Shown here in pieces: positions 62,988 to 64,000 of a stretch of 64,000 nucleotides of DNA. The stretch's first letter is position 1; each line of letters begins with the position of its first letter. Location of the stretch: positions 5,356,010 through 5,420,009 of the forward strand of contig NZ_CP072467.1 in the NCBI RefSeq assembly GCF_018437505.1. Reading direction: 5' to 3'. Source of the stretch: Spiractinospora alimapuensis (lineage in GTDB: Bacteria; Actinomycetota; Actinomycetes; Streptosporangiales; Streptosporangiaceae). The notes under the pieces were generated by a model that was not told where the DNA came from, searched no databases, and saw only the letters and a program-made list of their open reading frames with translations. The position numbers and the translations under genes were made by a program.

Positions 62988-63449
62988 ATGTGTACGCCAA
63001 CGGTCCCGTTCTCAGACCTGTCGAAGAACGCCACTCGGGTGCTCGACACGTTGTCTCGCTCTCATCGCGTGCACGTGACCCGTCGTGACGGTGAGGACCT
63101 GTATCTGACGACGGCGCGCCACGAGCGGCACCGAGACGAGACGGTCGATGTCGCCGCGCGGTTCCTCGTCGCTCTGTCCCAGAGTGCCGAGGGCGAGTTG
63201 ATGGTGCGCCGGGCTTTCCCCGATGTCTTCCCGTGGGTTCGTCACCTGTCGGACGCTGAACTCGGGGAGTTCGCCTCCGACCTGATCTCAGCAACCCGTG
63301 ACGCCGCTGAACTCGATGTTCACGCTGCCTTACATCGCATCATCATCGAATGGCGAGCGACGGCCCGAATTCTCGCCGATCCGGAGCTGACGGAGAAGCT
63401 GACGACGGCTCTGCCCGACGAGGACCATGGGTGTGTGGCCGAGCCGTGA
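62988..63449 (+). CDS. Phd/YefM-like antitoxin
   Basis: 153 residues. The N-terminus (VPFSDLSKNATRVLDTLSRSHRVHVTRRDGEDLYLTT) matches the Phd/prevent-host-death DNA-binding fold; the C-terminal part is helical and longer than in short Phd proteins (ELGEFASDLISATRDAAELD, ALHRIIIEWRATARILADPE) and would wrap the toxin. ATG 62988 (MCTPTVPF) has no Shine-Dalgarno sequence, suggesting a leaderless message. The stop overlaps the toxin start (GTGA), the normal antitoxin-first coupling. Confidence 0.8.
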   Translation: MCTPTVPFSDLSKNATRVLDTLSRSHRVHVTRRDGEDLYLTTARHERHRDETVDVAARFLVALSQSAEGELMVRRAFPDVFPWVRHLSDAELGEFASDLISATRDAAELDVHAALHRIIIEWRATARILADPELTEKLTTALPDEDHGCVAEP

Positions 63450-63799
63450 GTCCCAAGCGTGGCGACGACGTCGCGCCCCCTCCCGTTGGAGACGAGTGGA
63501 GACTGCGGTTCGCCACGAACGAGGCGGCCAAAGGATGGGGGAGTCTGTCCGCCGAGGCGCCGGGTAACACGCGCCGGTGTTTCGAGGACCTACGGCGCGA
63601 CCCACGGTGCCTCAATCAACCTGACCGTCAGCACCGGTTGCGCGGACGACTCGCCAACGGGGTCTTGGGAGGAGTCGGGTATCCCCAGTGGGAGTTCGAG
63701 GTGACCGCGGGGGGACGGGTTCGGTACCTCGTTGACGAAGGTCGGCGCATCGTGCATGTGGTGTACGCGTCCCCTCGCCATCCCAGGGACACGGAGTAG
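63446..63799 (+). CDS. RelE/ParE-like toxin of a type II toxin-antitoxin pair
   Basis: A 117-residue basic protein from GTG 63446, overlapping the antitoxin by 4 nt. The fold pattern is RelE-like: RLRFATNEAAKGWGSLSAEAP at the start, helices with FEDLRRDPRCLN, then a strand-rich end GGRVRYLVDEGRRIVHVVYASPRHPRDTE, where R/Y/K residues of the last strands would form the active surface. If so it would cleave mRNA on the ribosome or act on gyrase; the class cannot be fixed by eye. Confidence 0.75.
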   Translation: MSPKRGDDVAPPPVGDEWRLRFATNEAAKGWGSLSAEAPGNTRRCFEDLRRDPRCLNQPDRQHRLRGRLANGVLGGVGYPQWEFEVTAGGRVRYLVDEGRRIVHVVYASPRHPRDTE

Positions 63800-63930
63800 A
63801 CCTCCGGCGGTCCCACGGAGGTGCGGGGCGGCTCGGGTATGGGAAGCGCGCTTTTCTTCCGTTCTCCTGCGGGGCGGGGGTGGAGGCGGAATACTGCTGC
63901 GCGTAGCGACGAATCCCCCTGGAGCATTCC

Positions 63931-64000
63931 ATGACCTATTTCTCTGTGCTGGTTACGGTCAAAGAACGCGAAGAGCTGGACGCGGTGGTCTCCGTGTTCG
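63931..64000 (+). CDS. Unidentified gene, 5' end only
   Basis: ATG 63931 with GGAG 7 nt upstream opens a frame running off the window (MTYFSVLVTVKEREELDAVV). Only 23 residues are visible, too few to name. The 131-nt gap before it holds no other feature. Confidence 0.5.
   Translation, partial: MTYFSVLVTVKEREELDAVVSVF

Overview
The window is high-GC chromosomal DNA from an actinomycete. Gene order (folC, ndk, mreBCD-mrdA-rodA, the paired radical-SAM genes, rne/rng, rplU-rpmA-obg, proB, proA, nadD-rsfS, leuS), frequent GTG starts, ATGA/GTGA stop-start overlaps and mycothiol-type enzymes all fit. Protein style and synteny suggest Nocardiopsaceae or close relatives (inference; no database was searched). 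It looks free-living and peptidoglycan-walled, with LPXTG anchoring and probably 10-methyl branched membrane lipids.

Layout. 1-16 kb is conserved core: folate end gene, ndk, the elongasome operon mreB-mreC-mreD-mrdA-rodA, two radical-SAM-related genes, RNase E/G, ribosomal proteins L21/L27 and the Obg GTPase. 16-24 kb holds the proline genes, but proB and proA are separated by about 5.8 kb of accessory DNA: a patatin lipase, the remnant of an ABC substrate-binding gene, an FAH-family enzyme, two tandem paralogous secreted peptidoglycan-binding proteins, a methyltransferase and a Uma2 nuclease-fold protein. 24-27 kb returns to core (M48 protease, nadD, rsfS, histidine phosphatase, tRNA-Ala).

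27.3-37.6 kb is accessory DNA bracketed by two identical direct-oriented tRNA-Ala(GGC) genes with duplicated downstream DNA. It is full of regulators and exporters (ArsR-like, LysR, two divergent MarR, TetR, two MFS pumps, an O-methyltransferase, an SNF-type sodium symporter), several with clear palindromic operators. 38-46 kb carries a membrane protein, TetR, a cytochrome P450 and a complete urease operon ureABCFGD without ureE. 46-56 kb holds a degraded IS5-like transposase, a VOC/ECF-sigma/mycothiol-enzyme operon, a stand-alone GroES-like protein, an LPXTG wall protein, a frameshifted dinG, small conserved hypotheticals and murI. 56-60 kb is a three-gene operon for 10-methyl branched fatty acids behind a 16-bp palindrome, then a frameshifted lipoprotein gene. 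The window ends with leuS, a probable Phd/RelE-like toxin-antitoxin pair with its own operator, and the start of an unidentified gene.

Several loci (dinG, the lipoprotein at 59.6-60.0 kb, possibly the MFS start at 35.0 kb and a membrane gene at 53.6-53.9 kb) need frameshifts to make sense. This means either real gene decay or leftover single-base indels in the assembly. No CRISPR array, phage integrase, sortase or natural-product megasynthase was seen.
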